Positions 44,698 through 54,092 of a DNA stretch of 64,000 bases are shown here, in pieces. Source of the stretch: Pseudoalteromonas sp. T1lg48 (lineage in GTDB: Bacteria > Pseudomonadota > Gammaproteobacteria > Enterobacterales > Alteromonadaceae); assembly GCF_002964785.1 (NCBI RefSeq), contig NZ_PQCC01000004.1, forward strand, positions 62,001 through 126,000. Direction: 5' to 3'. Position 1 is the first letter of the stretch. Each line of letters starts with the position of its first letter. The position numbers and the translations under genes were made by a program. The notes under the pieces were generated by a model that was not told the DNA's origin, did no database searches, and saw only the letters and a program-made list of their open reading frames with translations.

Positions 44698-46302
44698 ATG
44701 AAACAGTACAACGCACAGATCGACAGCCTAGCAACGCTATGCCAACACAATGGTCAACGCTGGAACAGCATCAGCCCTGTGTATGCGGCGCGTATGCAGC
44801 TTCAAAACCGCTTTAACACCGGTTTGGATATCGCTAAATACACCGCCAAAATTATGCGTGAAGACATGGCCGCTTATGATGCGGATTCGAGCCAATACAC
44901 CCAGTCTCTGGGTTGCTGGCATGGTTTCACGGCGCAGCAAATGATGATGGCCATTAAGCGTCATCAAAAAACCACCAAACGCAGTTATGTGTATCTGAGC
45001 GGCTGGATGGTTGCGGCACTGCGCTCCGAGTTCGGTCCACTTCCCGATCAAAGTATGCACGAGAAAACCTCTGTTCCGGCGCTGATTGAAGAGATCTACA
45101 CCTTCTTAAAACAGGCCGATGCCCGTGAACTGGATCACCTCTATAAAGCCCTGGATGCGGCGCAGCAAAGTGGCGCAGACACCTCTGCAATCGAGGCTCA
45201 AATCGATAACTTTGAAACCCATGTGGTGCCCATTATCGCCGATATCGATGCCGGTTTTGGTAACGAAGAAGCCACCTATTTATTGGCCAAGAAGATGATT
45301 GAAGCGGGCGCCTGTGCCATTCAAATCGAAAACCAGGTATCCGATGCCAAACAATGTGGTCACCAGGCCGGTAAGGTGACCGTGCCACACGAGGACTTCC
45401 TGGCGAAAATCAATGCCGTGCGTTATGCCTTCTTAGAACTGGGCGTGGAAGACGGTATTATCGTCGCCCGTACCGATTCATTAGGGGCCAGCCTGACGCA
45501 AAAAATTCCGGTCAGCAAAGAGCCGGGCGATCTCGCCAGTCAGTACATCAACTTCCTCGATGCACAACCTATTAGCGGCGCCGATGACCTGGAAGACAAC
45601 GAAATGGCAATTAAGCTTAACGGCCAGCTGTGCAAGCCGGTTCGTTTAGACAACGGCCTCTACCAGTTCCGTGCCGGTACCGAGAAAGACCGCGTGGTAC
45701 TGGACTGTGTCACCAGCTTGCAGCATGGCGCCGACCTGCTGTGGATTGAAACCGAAAAGCCGAATGTGCAGCAAATTGCCGAACTGGTAAACCGTGTTCG
45801 CGAGCAAGTGCCAAACGCTAAATTGGTGTATAACAATTCTCCGAGTTTTAACTGGACATTGAAGTTCCGTGAGCAGGTATACGCGCAATGGCAGGCTGAA
45901 GGCCGCGATCTAAGCACTTACCCTGACCCAACAAACGACGCCAAGGTGTTGATGGATGCGAGCCTGGATAGCTCGGAGCTGGCGGTTGCAGCCGATGAGC
46001 TTGTACGCAACTTTCAGCGTGACGGTGCCCGCGAAGCCGGTATCTTCCATCACTTGATCACCTTGCCGACTTACCATACGGCGGCACTAAGCACCGACAT
46101 TCTTGCCGAAGGCTACTTCGGAGATCTGGGCATGCTGGCCTATGTGCGTGACGTCCAACGTCAGGAGATCCGCCGCGAGCAGGCCTCGGTTAAACACCAG
46201 GACCTGGCCGGTTCGAATATCGGTGATACCCATAAGGAGTACTTCTCCGGTGAAAATGCGCTAAAGGCAGGCGGTGAAGCCAATACCATGAATCAGTTCT
46301 AA
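44698..46302 (+). CDS. aceA: Isocitrate lyase (long form)
   Basis: Splits isocitrate to glyoxylate and succinate, the entry to the glyoxylate shunt. The catalytic loop is SDAKQCGHQAGKVTVP (KxCGH motif), the substrate region is DIDAGFGNEEATYLLAKKM and the C-terminal lid contains YNNSPSFNWTLKF. 534 residues matches the longer proteobacterial subfamily, about 100 longer than the E. coli enzyme. Needed for growth on acetate and fatty acids. glcB is divergent. A terminator follows. Confidence 0.95.
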   Translation: MKQYNAQIDSLATLCQHNGQRWNSISPVYAARMQLQNRFNTGLDIAKYTAKIMREDMAAYDADSSQYTQSLGCWHGFTAQQMMMAIKRHQKTTKRSYVYLSGWMVAALRSEFGPLPDQSMHEKTSVPALIEEIYTFLKQADARELDHLYKALDAAQQSGADTSAIEAQIDNFETHVVPIIADIDAGFGNEEATYLLAKKMIEAGACAIQIENQVSDAKQCGHQAGKVTVPHEDFLAKINAVRYAFLELGVEDGIIVARTDSLGASLTQKIPVSKEPGDLASQYINFLDAQPISGADDLEDNEMAIKLNGQLCKPVRLDNGLYQFRAGTEKDRVVLDCVTSLQHGADLLWIETEKPNVQQIAELVNRVREQVPNAKLVYNNSPSFNWTLKFREQVYAQWQAEGRDLSTYPDPTNDAKVLMDASLDSSELAVAADELVRNFQRDGAREAGIFHHLITLPTYHTAALSTDILAEGYFGDLGMLAYVRDVQRQEIRREQASVKHQDLAGSNIGDTHKEYFSGENALKAGGEANTMNQF

Positions 46303-46321
46303 CCACTGTGTGTTGCAAGCA

Positions 46322-46345
46322 AAAGGGCCGAATGGCCCTTTTTTA
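46322..46345 (+). terminator. Terminator of aceA
   Basis: AAAGGGCC-GAAT-GGCCCTTTTTT. Confidence 0.85.
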
Positions 46346-46433
46346 TTGGGATCAGCTTTTAACCAGGTCGGGCAACGCCAACAGCCAAGGGGGGCTACAA
46401 AGACTAAATGACCCATTTAATGGGGCATAAAGC

Positions 46434-46524
46434 AAAATTTTACCAAGTGTCTTGATATAATTTTTGGTAACAAACCAAGTTTTTACTAACTGCTCAGAAG
46501 ATCCCGGAACATTTTTTTACTAAC
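46434..46524. repeat. Cluster of degenerate iteron-like sequences
   Basis: Between aceA and the next gene, four TTTT-ACTAA/ACCAA type cores occur near 46437, 46464, 46479 and 46512, some with GATC or GATA nearby. None fits the 17-bp consensus exactly, so RepA binding is doubtful. The gap has no gene. Confidence 0.4.
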
Positions 46525-46590
46525 CCAAACGCCAGGTATTAAAAAAGGCCGTACGAGTGACGACCTTTTGGTTCAGTGCAAGTGTTTAAT

Positions 46591-47187
46591 TTAGGCTTGG
46601 TGTCGGCGCAGGGGCACCACTGAGTTATCGTCAGAGTCCTCAGACTTTGGGCTATCGCTCCCCTGGGCTAGCGCATTAAGGCGCTCACGCACACTCTGAG
46701 CTTCTTGCGCCGCGGTCTTTTGCGCCGCTTGGTTTAAACGGGCGCGAACAGAATCAAGCTTTTGCTGCTGAGGGTCTTGCGGGGCGATATGGTCTACCGA
46801 CACCCCTTCTTGAGCCATCATATCGGCCAAAGAATCAGAGGGTAGATTAAGCGCCATCATGGCGATATCCAATGTTTCTTTACAGCTGATTTTCTCTGCC
46901 AGGCTCAACTGCTCAAGCGCCTGTTTAAGCTTAGAGTAGTCAAGAAACAACTGACTGAGATGATTTTGTATTATCGACTGTGAAGTAAGGTGATCCGGCT
47001 TCGACAGTGGCGCAGAGAGTGCGCCCAGCAAGCCTTCTTCACGCATTTTTTCAATCAGTGCTGCGGAGGGCATGTTGAGGTCGGTAAAAACCTGATCCAC
47101 ATTACGCTTAACGCGAATAGCTTCAAGCATGCTTAGGCGCGCAAAGGCACGACTAAGATTATGATGATCCGTTAGTATTGCAAACAT
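46591..47187 (-). CDS. Hypothetical protein, 198 aa
   Basis: Not recognised. Soluble and mostly helical, without signal peptide; the C-terminal 60 residues are charged and Gln/Ser-rich (QAQSVRERLNALAQGSDSPK). GGAGGG lies before the ATG. It lies directly downstream of the PstS/OmpA-like gene on the same strand (51 bases apart), so a shared transcript is likely. Confidence 0.65.
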   Translation of the reverse strand: MFAILTDHHNLSRAFARLSMLEAIRVKRNVDQVFTDLNMPSAALIEKMREEGLLGALSAPLSKPDHLTSQSIIQNHLSQLFLDYSKLKQALEQLSLAEKISCKETLDIAMMALNLPSDSLADMMAQEGVSVDHIAPQDPQQQKLDSVRARLNQAAQKTAAQEAQSVRERLNALAQGSDSPKSEDSDDNSVVPLRRHQA

Positions 47188-47238
47188 AAGCCCTCCTGTT
47201 GTGAGTCGCCAGTCTAGCAGACGACTGTTAAACTTTTA

Positions 47239-48930
47239 TTACAAAACCCACACTTCTACACGGCGGTTGCGTTCCCGACCTTGTACTGTGCTGTTATTGG
47301 CAACCGGCAATGCTTCACCAAAGCCCTGGGTATCGAATACCTGGATACCACGTGCATTCAGTTCGGTGGCTACCGAGCGGGCACGTTGTGTTGAGAGTGT
47401 TTTATTCTTCACATCGTCGCCGGAATTATCCGAGAAGCCCATGAGTACAACGCGCTTTTGCGGATGCTCTTCCAGGAAGCCCAATAGACGTTGTAAGTCG
47501 CGCTTACCCTTGTTATCAAGCTGACCACTGCCGAACTCGAAACGGAACGTCAGAGACAAACGTTGGCCCTGGCTGGCATATTGCTTATACAAGGCTGGCG
47601 CAGTTAGCGGTGCCTGCACCTGCTCAACATGAATGTTCTGCGAAATTAGACCGGTATCGGCGACAATTTCCTGACCTGGGTAAGAAATGGCGTAATGGGC
47701 AAAGTTCTTAACGAACATATTGGCCGTGGTCGGTGTATACAAATACAAGCGACGTGACAGGGCGTAGTCCTCGGTACCTATGGTAAAGCGAGTAGGGTAG
47801 ATAGGCGCAGTTTGCTCACCCTCAGATATCGCCACCGCTTTATTGTGCACTATGTAGTTAAGACCGATAAAGCCGATACTGTACTCATCTTGCGACACCA
47901 ATTGCGATAGCTCGGAGCTCGATTCAAAGCGCTGAGCGTTATTACTTAATTGAGCACTGTGCTTTTTCAGTACCAGGTTTTTAAAGGTATCCCAAGTGCC
48001 TGATTTGGCATCACGCGCGTACAGGTTAATCGCCGCCGAAGCACCTCCGAGCTCTCGCCAGTTGGTGATTTTGCCGGAAAAAATATCCGCCAATTGTTGC
48101 GTAGTTAAATGGCTAATGGGGTTGTTTTGGTTAACGATCACCGCCAGACCATCAAGGCCGATAATGTGCTCATTACCCACCTGACTGAAGTCACCATATT
48201 GTTCTTTTAGGCTGGCCACTTCTTTGTCTTTTACCTTGCGCGATGCCATGGCCACATCGGCTTTGGCCGCCTTCACATCGGCGAAACCGGTGCTCGAACC
48301 ATGCGCATGCAGTTCAATATAGTAAGGTTTATCGGCCAAGCGGTAGTGAAGCTCGCGCTCTACCGCCACATCACCCTGTTGCCACTCAAAGTCGCTAGCA
48401 CCTTGCTCTGTTAAGTAGCCTTCTATTAGCGCCGGAGCCAGCTTTTCACCTATGGTGTTAGAACCATGGATACGAAATGCCAATTGCGCTTGCTGCTCTG
48501 CCGGCACCTGAGCAGCGGGTGCTGGGGTTGGCGTAGCCTCGGTTTGTGTTTGTACTGGGGCTTGCTCGGTGCTTTGCACCGGCACAGGCACCTGGGTCAC
48601 CACCACCTCGGGCTTGCCCGCGAACATGGTGTAACTAGCCACACCAAGCGCTATGGCCGCTGTGATTGAAGTAAAAATTAAAGCCAGTGGCTTCTTACCG
48701 TCCACCTTTGACTCGGCCTGGGTGGCTGCAGCGGCGGGCTGTTTCAGAGCGCTGATTACTGTATTTAGTTCGCTGTCGCCGAGCAAACCCAGCTCGTTAA
48801 GTACCAGATCACGGTAATTATCATCATTGATGAATTTTTCCGTAGCGATATCAATGCCAAATTTACTTTGTGCCAAATTTTGCAACTGCTTTAGCTGTGC
48901 AATGAAGTTCTGTTGATGTGCTGATGTCAT
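47239..48930 (-). CDS. Phosphate-binding-like / OmpA fusion membrane protein
   Basis: Unusual order: a cytoplasmic N-terminal helical region (about 1-75), one transmembrane helix (about 80-103), a Pro/Thr/Gln linker (about 105-150), a PstS-like periplasmic binding domain (about 150-425, with GSNTIGEKLAPALIEGYL and IFSGKITNWRELGG) and an OmpA peptidoglycan-binding domain (about 450-563, with VVLMGFSDNSGDDVKNKTLS and GFGEALPVANNS). NCBI-type names for such proteins are phosphate-ABC-substrate-binding/OmpA-family. The inner-membrane anchor together with cell-wall binding suggests an envelope sensor or scaffold. No pst genes are nearby. Confidence 0.85.
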   Translation of the reverse strand: MTSAHQQNFIAQLKQLQNLAQSKFGIDIATEKFINDDNYRDLVLNELGLLGDSELNTVISALKQPAAAATQAESKVDGKKPLALIFTSITAAIALGVASYTMFAGKPEVVVTQVPVPVQSTEQAPVQTQTEATPTPAPAAQVPAEQQAQLAFRIHGSNTIGEKLAPALIEGYLTEQGASDFEWQQGDVAVERELHYRLADKPYYIELHAHGSSTGFADVKAAKADVAMASRKVKDKEVASLKEQYGDFSQVGNEHIIGLDGLAVIVNQNNPISHLTTQQLADIFSGKITNWRELGGASAAINLYARDAKSGTWDTFKNLVLKKHSAQLSNNAQRFESSSELSQLVSQDEYSIGFIGLNYIVHNKAVAISEGEQTAPIYPTRFTIGTEDYALSRRLYLYTPTTANMFVKNFAHYAISYPGQEIVADTGLISQNIHVEQVQAPLTAPALYKQYASQGQRLSLTFRFEFGSGQLDNKGKRDLQRLLGFLEEHPQKRVVLMGFSDNSGDDVKNKTLSTQRARSVATELNARGIQVFDTQGFGEALPVANNSTVQGRERNRRVEVWVL

Positions 48931-48992
48931 GTGTTAAGCCCATGTTCAATTTTGGGCTAAGAATAAAACAGAAAAATGACAGTTTTATGAAA

Positions 48993-49009
48993 CGTAAAGG
49001 GGGTTTACG
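48993..49009. repeat. GTAAA-S5-TTTAC palindrome (candidate parS variant)
   Basis: CGTAAAGGGGGTTTACG; outer bases are C/G instead of T/A but the palindrome extends one pair further (ACGTAAA...TTTACGT). It lies in the gap upstream of the fusion gene. The gap 48931-49235 has no other feature I can support. Confidence 0.6.
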
Positions 49010-49235
49010 TTTATATCTTTTTATTGATTATCAATTATTTACCCAATACATGTACATTTCAAGGAAAGAAGATGGTGAAAATATCGGGGGCTTATTTAAT
49101 GGCACCGCCCTGGCATTCGCCGCCGCCGGCTATCTCAGCGACGTAGTTTTTGTATCTTGTCACCGGAGTCTGCCTGCTCCTTGGCATCAGGCAGTTACGC
49201 CGCCCTGACCAAAACGGGTAGGGCGGGTAAAAAAA

Positions 49236-50597
49236 TTAGTCACAATGCTTTAGCTCAAGCTCGGCTTTATCACGCAGCGCCTCCGGCAACTCTTTTTGAA
49301 CCGCTACACCCAGCTCTTTAAACTCATTGGCCTGTTTGATCAAATTGCCCTTGCCACTGTAGAGCTGCGAAAAGGCTTTATCGTACGTTTCTCGGGCTTT
49401 ATCAAGCTGCTTCCCGACCCCTTCCATGGACACCAAAAAGGCGTTGAGCTTGTTGTAGAAACGCTCTGCCCGTTTAGCCAGCTCCTGAGTGTGCTTAGAT
49501 TGATCTTCAAAGCGCCATAACTGCTTCACTATATTCAAACTGGTCAACAAGGTCGTGGGGGTGGCGACCAGAATATTCTTTTCAATGGCACGCTGATAGA
49601 GGTCGGGTTGAAACTTAAGGGCCTCCACAAAAGCGCTTTCGATGGGCATAAACATGATCACCACCTCGGGCGAATTCAACTGCTCAAGACGGTGGTAGTC
49701 CTTAGCGGCCAACTCGTTGATGCGTTCATTCACCGCTTGCACATGCTCACCGAGGGCCTGCTGCGCTTCGAGCTCGGTTTGCGCGTTCACATAGCGAGTG
49801 TAGGCATTGAGCGAGGTTTTCGCATCGATAACTATATGACGTTGTTGCGGCAGATACACCACCACATCGGGGCGCAGACGACCAAGCGGGGAGTCAAAGC
49901 TTACCTCACGGCGATAATCCTGATTAAGGCGCAGACCCGCGCTGTCAAGAACGTTCTCCAGCATAAGCTCGCCCCAGTTACCCTGCGTCTTCTTTTGTCC
50001 CTGTAGCGCCGTAGAGAGCTTCTGAGCCTGCTCAGTGATCGATTGATTCAGCTTCTGCAGATGTTGCAGCTCGGTTTTAAGCGCCGCTCGTTGCTGCAAT
50101 TCCTGGGCATGAATATGCTCCATCTTATCGCGAAAACCTTTGAGCTCGCCTTGCACCGGCTTAAGCAACTGCTCCATATTTTCCTGGTTAAGGTGCTTAA
50201 ACTGTTGTGACTTATCTTCAAACACCTGATTGGCGAGCAGGGCAAATTCTTTCTTTAGGCTTTCCTTAGAGTCTTGCAACAAGGTGAGCTGCTGCTGAAA
50301 ATGGGTTTCCTTTTGTTCCAGCGTCGCCTTTAAGGATTCATAACGACCATGTAACAAGGTCACTTTCTGCTGCAGTTGCTCGACCTTGTCGCGCTCGCTC
50401 GTCGCCTGCAGGCTTAACTCATCGCTGCGCGCCTTAGCACTGTGTAATAGCTGTTGAAGCTCATTATTGTGGGCCAGGGCACAGCGTAAACGGCCTTGAC
50501 TGCGCAACCATACCATGGCGAGGGTAAGCGTAGATAAGGTAAACACCGCGAGCACGCTTAACAGCACCGGCGGGCTTTGGGAAAATAAGGCAAACAT
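49236..50597 (-). CDS. rmuC: DNA recombination protein RmuC
   Basis: One N-terminal transmembrane helix (about 10-30), a long coiled coil (about 45-190) and the RmuC nuclease-like domain (about 200-400, GNWGELMLENVLDSAGL, RRLRPDVVVYLPQQRHIVID-type strand, VVIMFMPIESAFVEAL). Limits inversions at short inverted repeats in E. coli. Length 453 is normal. Inner-membrane association is predicted by the helix. Neighbours are the SNF2 helicase and, further, SbcCD, giving a DNA-repair neighbourhood. Confidence 0.93.
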   Translation of the reverse strand: MFALFSQSPPVLLSVLAVFTLSTLTLAMVWLRSQGRLRCALAHNNELQQLLHSAKARSDELSLQATSERDKVEQLQQKVTLLHGRYESLKATLEQKETHFQQQLTLLQDSKESLKKEFALLANQVFEDKSQQFKHLNQENMEQLLKPVQGELKGFRDKMEHIHAQELQQRAALKTELQHLQKLNQSITEQAQKLSTALQGQKKTQGNWGELMLENVLDSAGLRLNQDYRREVSFDSPLGRLRPDVVVYLPQQRHIVIDAKTSLNAYTRYVNAQTELEAQQALGEHVQAVNERINELAAKDYHRLEQLNSPEVVIMFMPIESAFVEALKFQPDLYQRAIEKNILVATPTTLLTSLNIVKQLWRFEDQSKHTQELAKRAERFYNKLNAFLVSMEGVGKQLDKARETYDKAFSQLYSGKGNLIKQANEFKELGVAVQKELPEALRDKAELELKHCD

Positions 50598-50700
50598 ATT
50601 GATCTCGCGATAGTTATTATTATGGATAGAGTGATAATACCAATTGTATCAGGAAAGTAATCAATTATAGTGGCGGTTAATTACGGCCTGTCGGCGAGGG

Positions 50701-50784
50701 GCTGCAGCATTGCTCTACTACCGAAGTCCCTGGCGGCTTTTCGACAAGGTGCTCCTGCATTGTCTACTGCCGCCATCCCTGGCG
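50701..50784. repeat. REP-like intergenic repeat, two copies
   Basis: GCTGCAGCATTG...TCTACTACCG...TCCCTGGCGGC (50701) and GCTCCTGCATTG-TCTACTGCCG...TCCCTGGCGGC (50751) are related 35-40 bp units. The second holds the inverted pair GCCGCCA/TGGCGGC. This type of unit is common in intergenic DNA of Alteromonadales and Vibrio, to my recollection. The gap 50598-50917 otherwise has no gene. Confidence 0.6.
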
Positions 50785-50917
50785 GCAAATTTCAGGCAAA
50801 AAAAAGCCAGCGAATCAAGCTGGCCTTAGAATCATAATAATCAGGGAAATCAACATAGGGTGCTTGCATCACAAGCATAATAGTAGAGTCCCGACACAGA
50901 AGAAAGTTCATGAAAAT

Positions 50918-53900
50918 TTAAACTTTTTCTTCTTTTTCTAGATTCAGCATTTCAAGCAACTGATTATCATCGATTTTTTTATCCGATAATAAACTGCCGT
51001 TGAGGAACTCATCCACCAGGTGTCGCTTCTTCTCGGCCAAGGCCTGCACTTGCTGCTCGACGGAATTGGCAACGATCAGTTTATAAACAAACACCGAACG
51101 GTCTTGACCCATACGATAGGCGCGGTCGGTGGCCTGGTGTTCCACCGCCGGGTTCCACCAAGGGTCGAAATGGATCACCGTATCCGCTTGGGTTAGGTTT
51201 AAGCCGCTACCACCGGCCTTGAGGCTAATTAAAAATACCCGCTTACGCCCTAGTTGGAAGTCATCAACCTGGCGCTGGCGATCTCGGGTTTGTCCGGTCA
51301 ATAACGCATACTCTATATCCATGCTCTGCAGTTGCTTGCCAATCAGGCTAAGCATGGAGGTAAACTGGCTGAAAATAATCACATGGTGCTGCTGTGACAA
51401 CATTAGGGGTAAATGGGTTTGCAACCATTGCAACTTGGCACTGCCGCCCTGATAAGCGGGGTCTACGAGCTCTGGGTGGCAGCAAATTTGCCTTAGTTTT
51501 AACAGCGCATCGAGAAACTGCAGCTTGCTTTTGCCAATGCCTTGAGTAGAGACCAGGTGACTCAGTTTTTGGTGCAACGCACTGTGGTAGCCCTGATAAA
51601 CCTCGGCTTGCTCCTCAAGCATATCAAGCTGTTTAACCAACTCGGTTTTGCTCGGCAGCTCGCTCAGCACATCGGCCTTGGCACGGCGCAGTAAATAGGG
51701 CCGAACCGCCTCTTTAAGGGCGTTTTTGCCGACTTCCTCCAGCTCTAAAAAGTTCGCTTTAAACTGACTATCGGAGCCAAGTAGCCCGGGCATCGCAAAA
51801 TCAAACACCGACTTGAGTTCGAACAAGTTATTTTCAAAGGGAGTGCCGCTTAGCGCCAGGCGAAACTGTCCCCTTAGTTGTTTAACCTTGTGACTAAGCT
51901 GGGACTGAGCATTTTTAATGGCCTGAGCCTCATCCAGTACCAAGGTGTGATATTCGACCCCATGATAAAAGGCAAAGTCCCGTTTAAACAGGGTATAAGT
52001 GGTGATGAGCACTTCATACTTGGCCAACTGCTGCAACATGATGGTGCGATTATTACCAGTTACCACCTGCACCGACAATTGGGGGCAAAAGCGCTTTATC
52101 TCATTACACCAATTGCCAATCAGACTGGTGGGGCAAATGATCAGGTGAGGTTGGCCCGCTCGAGGTTTAAGGGTGCTTAGATAAGCAATCACCTGCAGGG
52201 TTTTACCCAGACCCATATCGTCGGCAAGCACGCCGCCTAAGCCCTGTAAAGAAAGCAGTTGCAACCAGTTTACGCCGGCTTGCTGATATTCTCGTAATTG
52301 CACATTTGGCGCGAGTTTAGCCGGTTGCAAAGAGCTGAGGGTCGGCTTTTGTAAAAGCGGCTCCAGGGATTTTGCGACCTGCAGGTGCCAATGAGGTTGT
52401 TCGGTTAACTGGGCATATAGGCTACGCGGGATGGAGCAAGTATTCTTGTCTTTGCCACTGACAAAACGTTGCAGATAACTGTGTATTTGCGCGGCAGCGT
52501 CGGCATCTATCACACACAGCTGGCCGTCACAGTCTAAATAACAATAGTGGGCACTGTAGTTAGCATTATTGGCTAGTTGCTCGGCGCTTAATATTAACGC
52601 CTTGTTCCCCTGGTGAAGTTCAAAGCGCACCAGGAAGCGGTGCCCCTGTAACTTATCAATGACCAGGTGCGGGGTGAGCACAGAAGAGCAGCGCAAGCGC
52701 TGACGTGGTAGACCAATGACCTGTCCTCCGACTCCCTGAACATGCTGCTCAAGTTCAAATAGCCATTGTTGCTCTTGCAGGGGTTCGGAAGTAAGCACTT
52801 GATATTGGTGCTGTAAAGGCCCTTTACATGGTTCGAGACCTAAATTGGCCAGGCAGGCAGCGGTCGGCGCTTGTCCTTCAACGGCGATAACATAGGGTGG
52901 TGAGGTACGTATAAAGCGCAGTGTAAAGCCTAGCTTAGGCTTTTTTTTTTCACCCTTACTCAAAGAAAGAGCGAGCTCAGCGTCAAGGCGTTGCGCCAAA
53001 GCGGCGGTGTCTTCTTCGTTGACTTCGGGAAAGCGCGCCAATTGCTTGATTTGCTTGCCGGACAGATGAGTATGCAAGGCCACGACCTGATTGTTGGCCC
53101 GATCAAGGTAATAGGGCGGGGCAGTATTAAACACCAGATCGGCATTAAAATCGGCTATGTTGGCAACCAAGTGCGCTTTGCCTTCATGGCGCTGCCATTG
53201 ATAGTGCAGTTGCTGCGGTTTGCCCAAGGTTAATGGCTGGCGTTGCTTTTCGAAAAATAAACGGGTGCGTGTCAGTAACTGCAAAAGGGCGCGAGCGCCC
53301 CAATGGCCATAAAGCAGAGCCTGACCAGGAAGGTTTTGTGAGCGTATCCAGCTAAATAAACGAAAATCGTCTTCATCAAGCCCTTTGGGGGTGACCTGAG
53401 TATGGCTTTGCTGCTCGCTCAAGGCTCGACCCTGGGATTGCAGCCCGGCCTCGGTATTGGGTGCCATCTTGGCATGCAGTTGCAGCTCGTCCTGATGTAG
53501 ATGCAGCTCGAACAATAGCACTTGTTGCAGGCTCTGCGCTGGCTCATTGTTATGCTGAGCTAATACGGAAAACCAGTCATCAATTTGATACTGATGGGCA
53601 AACTCGCCCTGACTTTGCAGTTTAAGTTGTAGCAGGGCACTGGCAACATGCTTACAGCGCACCTTGGCCTGACAACTACAATGGGCTTCTATTCCGGTTT
53701 GAGGGTCTAAGTGAAGCTGGATATGCTGATCATAGGTAGTCCCATCATCGTCTAGCACCTGAGCCTCGATACGACTGTAGTCCTCATTGCTTTTAACCCA
53801 CAGCACCTGCTCGTCCCGCAGCATTTGTTGGGCGCGACTATACACCCCTTTACTAAATAGCTGTTTAAGCGCCTGCTCGGACAATGGCATCGGCGCTTGC

Positions 53901-53959
53901 TCGGCCTTTATCTCGGCAAAGACTGCGAGCAAATCCTCTTTAGTAAACGATGCGGCCAT
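50918..53959 (-). CDS. SNF2-family DEAD/DEAH helicase with SWIM zinc finger
   Basis: DNA-dependent ATPase remodeller of the SWIM-SNF2 bacterial group. N-terminal SWIM domain CSCQAKVRCKHVASALL (CxC...CxH), then a large linker domain, then a helicase: Walker A GGVLADDMGLGKTLQVIAYL, DEAQ (VLDEAQAIKNAQS), and the C-terminal motif VI-like HQATDRAYRMGQDRSVFVYKL. 1,013 residues from ATG 53959; the TTG at 53971 is not needed. Function is probably DNA repair or nucleoprotein remodelling. It lies next to parB. Confidence 0.9.
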   Translation of the reverse strand: MAASFTKEDLLAVFAEIKAEQAPMPLSEQALKQLFSKGVYSRAQQMLRDEQVLWVKSNEDYSRIEAQVLDDDGTTYDQHIQLHLDPQTGIEAHCSCQAKVRCKHVASALLQLKLQSQGEFAHQYQIDDWFSVLAQHNNEPAQSLQQVLLFELHLHQDELQLHAKMAPNTEAGLQSQGRALSEQQSHTQVTPKGLDEDDFRLFSWIRSQNLPGQALLYGHWGARALLQLLTRTRLFFEKQRQPLTLGKPQQLHYQWQRHEGKAHLVANIADFNADLVFNTAPPYYLDRANNQVVALHTHLSGKQIKQLARFPEVNEEDTAALAQRLDAELALSLSKGEKKKPKLGFTLRFIRTSPPYVIAVEGQAPTAACLANLGLEPCKGPLQHQYQVLTSEPLQEQQWLFELEQHVQGVGGQVIGLPRQRLRCSSVLTPHLVIDKLQGHRFLVRFELHQGNKALILSAEQLANNANYSAHYCYLDCDGQLCVIDADAAAQIHSYLQRFVSGKDKNTCSIPRSLYAQLTEQPHWHLQVAKSLEPLLQKPTLSSLQPAKLAPNVQLREYQQAGVNWLQLLSLQGLGGVLADDMGLGKTLQVIAYLSTLKPRAGQPHLIICPTSLIGNWCNEIKRFCPQLSVQVVTGNNRTIMLQQLAKYEVLITTYTLFKRDFAFYHGVEYHTLVLDEAQAIKNAQSQLSHKVKQLRGQFRLALSGTPFENNLFELKSVFDFAMPGLLGSDSQFKANFLELEEVGKNALKEAVRPYLLRRAKADVLSELPSKTELVKQLDMLEEQAEVYQGYHSALHQKLSHLVSTQGIGKSKLQFLDALLKLRQICCHPELVDPAYQGGSAKLQWLQTHLPLMLSQQHHVIIFSQFTSMLSLIGKQLQSMDIEYALLTGQTRDRQRQVDDFQLGRKRVFLISLKAGGSGLNLTQADTVIHFDPWWNPAVEHQATDRAYRMGQDRSVFVYKLIVANSVEQQVQALAEKKRHLVDEFLNGSLLSDKKIDDNQLLEMLNLEKEEKV
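52812..52828. repeat. TGTAAA-S5-TTTACA palindrome (candidate parS)
   Basis: TGTAAAGGCCCTTTACA, a perfect palindrome with an 8-1-8 arrangement, inside the SNF2 helicase gene and 1.3 kb from parB. Confidence 0.7.
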
Positions 53960-54041
53960 GGTCCAACCCAACTACTGAAATAGGCCAGTATATCGTTTTT
54001 ACTCATGGCGAAAAAGCCCCGAGATTAGGCTTCTTGAGACA

Positions 54042-54071
54042 TAAAAAAGCCCGGGCGGAAATCCGGGCTTA
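54042..54071 (-). terminator. Terminator of parAB
   Basis: AAGCCCGG...CCGGGCTT stem followed on the minus strand by six T, 22 bases after the parB stop. Confidence 0.8.
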
Positions 54072-54092
54072 AAAACAACAAGACAAGGGGAC

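Noticed and set aside
48918..49208. Plus-strand open frame opposite the PstS/OmpA promoter
   Set aside because: Spans a palindrome and promoter DNA, has no ribosome site, and no recognisable protein.
14625..52828. TGTAAA-S5-TTTACA palindromes as rho-independent terminators
   Set aside because: Most lie inside genes or lack a T tract, and at 42282 a separate strong terminator stands directly before. The fixed hexamers and the 5-bp centre point to protein binding.
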